Assembly: GCA_902633985.1 (NCBI GenBank)
Contig: CACPHV010000005.1
Location: 1-64,000, forward strand
Source of the DNA: an uncultured Pelagibacteraceae bacterium
GTDB taxonomy: Bacteria; Pseudomonadota; Alphaproteobacteria; Pelagibacterales; Pelagibacteraceae
Reading direction: 5' to 3'
Length of the DNA stretch: 64,000 nt
Positions 63,527-64,000 of the stretch are shown here, piece after piece. Under the pieces are notes generated by a model. It had not been told where the DNA came from. It saw only the letters and a program-made list of their open reading frames with translations, and did no database searches. The first letter of the stretch is position 1, and each line of letters opens with the position of its first letter. The position numbers and the translations under genes were made by a program.

Positions 63527-64000
63527 ATGCTTTCAAACAAAGAAATTGTCTGTCCAAACAACTTATTAGATTTAGCTCATAAAAAAAAAGGAGTTACAGT
63601 TGCGGTTGTAAATGCTGGTAAACCTTTACCCATGTTATCAGTTCAAGATGCGGTTAATGAAAATTTAATTGAGCCAATATTTATTGGTCATGAAGTAGAA
63701 ATTCAAAAATGCGCTGAAGATATCAAATGGGATATTTCTAAATATGAACTTATCCATGAACCAGTAGAAAATGATACTGCTAAAATTGCTGCTAAATTAG
63801 CAAGTGAAGGCAAGGTGCAAATAATAGTGAAAGGCCATATTCATACAGATGTGCTTATGAAAGAAGTGCTTAAACGTGAATATAATTTATTGGGGAGAAC
63901 AAGATTAAGTCATATTTGGCATATGACTATCGGTAAAGATGACAAACCATTAATTATTACTGATGGAGCATTAAATGTTTTACCAAATGTTAAAACAAAA
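63527..64000 (+). CDS. Phosphate acetyl/butyryltransferase, 3' end outside window
   Basis: An open frame of 158 codons from ATG at 63527 to the window edge. VAVVNAGKPLPMLSVQDAVN near residue 25, PIFIGH near 49, AKLASEGKVQIIVKGHIHTD near 88 and RTRLSHIWHM near 124 match the phosphotransacetylase/phosphotransbutyrylase fold. The usual partner MaoC-type domain seen in bifunctional forms is not at this N-terminus. An acetate-type kinase may follow outside the window. The 100-base gap to the divergent symporter gene probably holds both promoters. Confidence 0.85.
   Translation, partial: MLSNKEIVCPNNLLDLAHKKKGVTVAVVNAGKPLPMLSVQDAVNENLIEPIFIGHEVEIQKCAEDIKWDISKYELIHEPVENDTAKIAAKLASEGKVQIIVKGHIHTDVLMKEVLKREYNLLGRTRLSHIWHMTIGKDDKPLIITDGALNVLPNVKTK

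Overview
The window looks like the chromosome of a streamlined marine alphaproteobacterium of the SAR11 (Pelagibacterales) type. This is inferred from strong A+T richness, very short or negative intergenic distances, a mix of high-affinity uptake systems (taurine-type ABC, amino-acid ABC, TRAP, tripartite tricarboxylate) and one-carbon/methylamine and sulfonate-type catabolic genes. No phage, insertion sequence, CRISPR array or plasmid function is visible. No stretch of more than about 300 bases lacks a gene; the longest non-coding gaps are about 180-225 bases (16168-16347, 18903-19120, 33636-33858, 50568-50748, 57440-57664).

Layout. 1-8285 (minus): a housekeeping run read as glmU C-terminal domain, glmS, class II DAHP synthase, nadE, cysS, cimA and a DUF1989 gene cut by the window edge. 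8355-12597 (plus): gph, then a methylcitrate-cycle operon prpD-prpB-prpC in which prpC carries a one-base frameshift in an A7 run. 12599-16167 (minus): a methyltransferase and class I ribonucleotide reductase nrdA-nrdB. 16348-24449: phosphohexomutase, a long charged coiled-coil protein, a probable small RNA, a TauE-type exporter, dusA, rpoZ with a long acidic tail, an MFS carrier, a beta-hydroxyacid dehydrogenase and small genes. 24467-28121 (minus): secreted proteins including two unrelated putative zinc metallopeptidases, DUF1330 and a gamma-carbonic-anhydrase-like protein. 28141-37066: a redoxin, glycosyltransferases, a DMT transporter, tctABC, an AbrB-type membrane protein, DUF6165 and a PhyH dioxygenase.

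37069-45235 is the most coherent accessory block: mtnP, mtnA, a FucA-like class II aldolase and a fused SpeD-SpeE polyamine enzyme are packed with overlaps, followed by an amino-acid ABC binding protein and two permeases; apt, guaC and a second phosphoribosyltransferase flank it. Together these suggest polyamine synthesis with by-product methylthioadenosine cleaved, isomerised and split by the aldolase (a dihydroxyacetone-phosphate shunt) while adenine is salvaged by Apt.

45242-54498: tRNA-Met, a small tail-anchored protein, a dimethylglycine/sarcosine-dehydrogenase-like flavoprotein, alanine dehydrogenase, a class III aminotransferase and a divergent TauABC-like transporter whose permease has a very large extra N-terminal region. 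54518-61315: a TRAP transporter divergent from an aldehyde dehydrogenase/epoxide hydrolase/LDH2 operon of unknown substrate. 61304-64000: a second tail-anchored small protein, a regulator built from an internal duplication, a BASS-type symporter and the start of a phosphate acetyl/butyryl transferase.

A recurring feature is a perfect inverted repeat directly after the binding-protein gene of four different transporters (ABC, TRAP, Tau, Tct), placed to separate a highly expressed binding protein from its membrane subunits.
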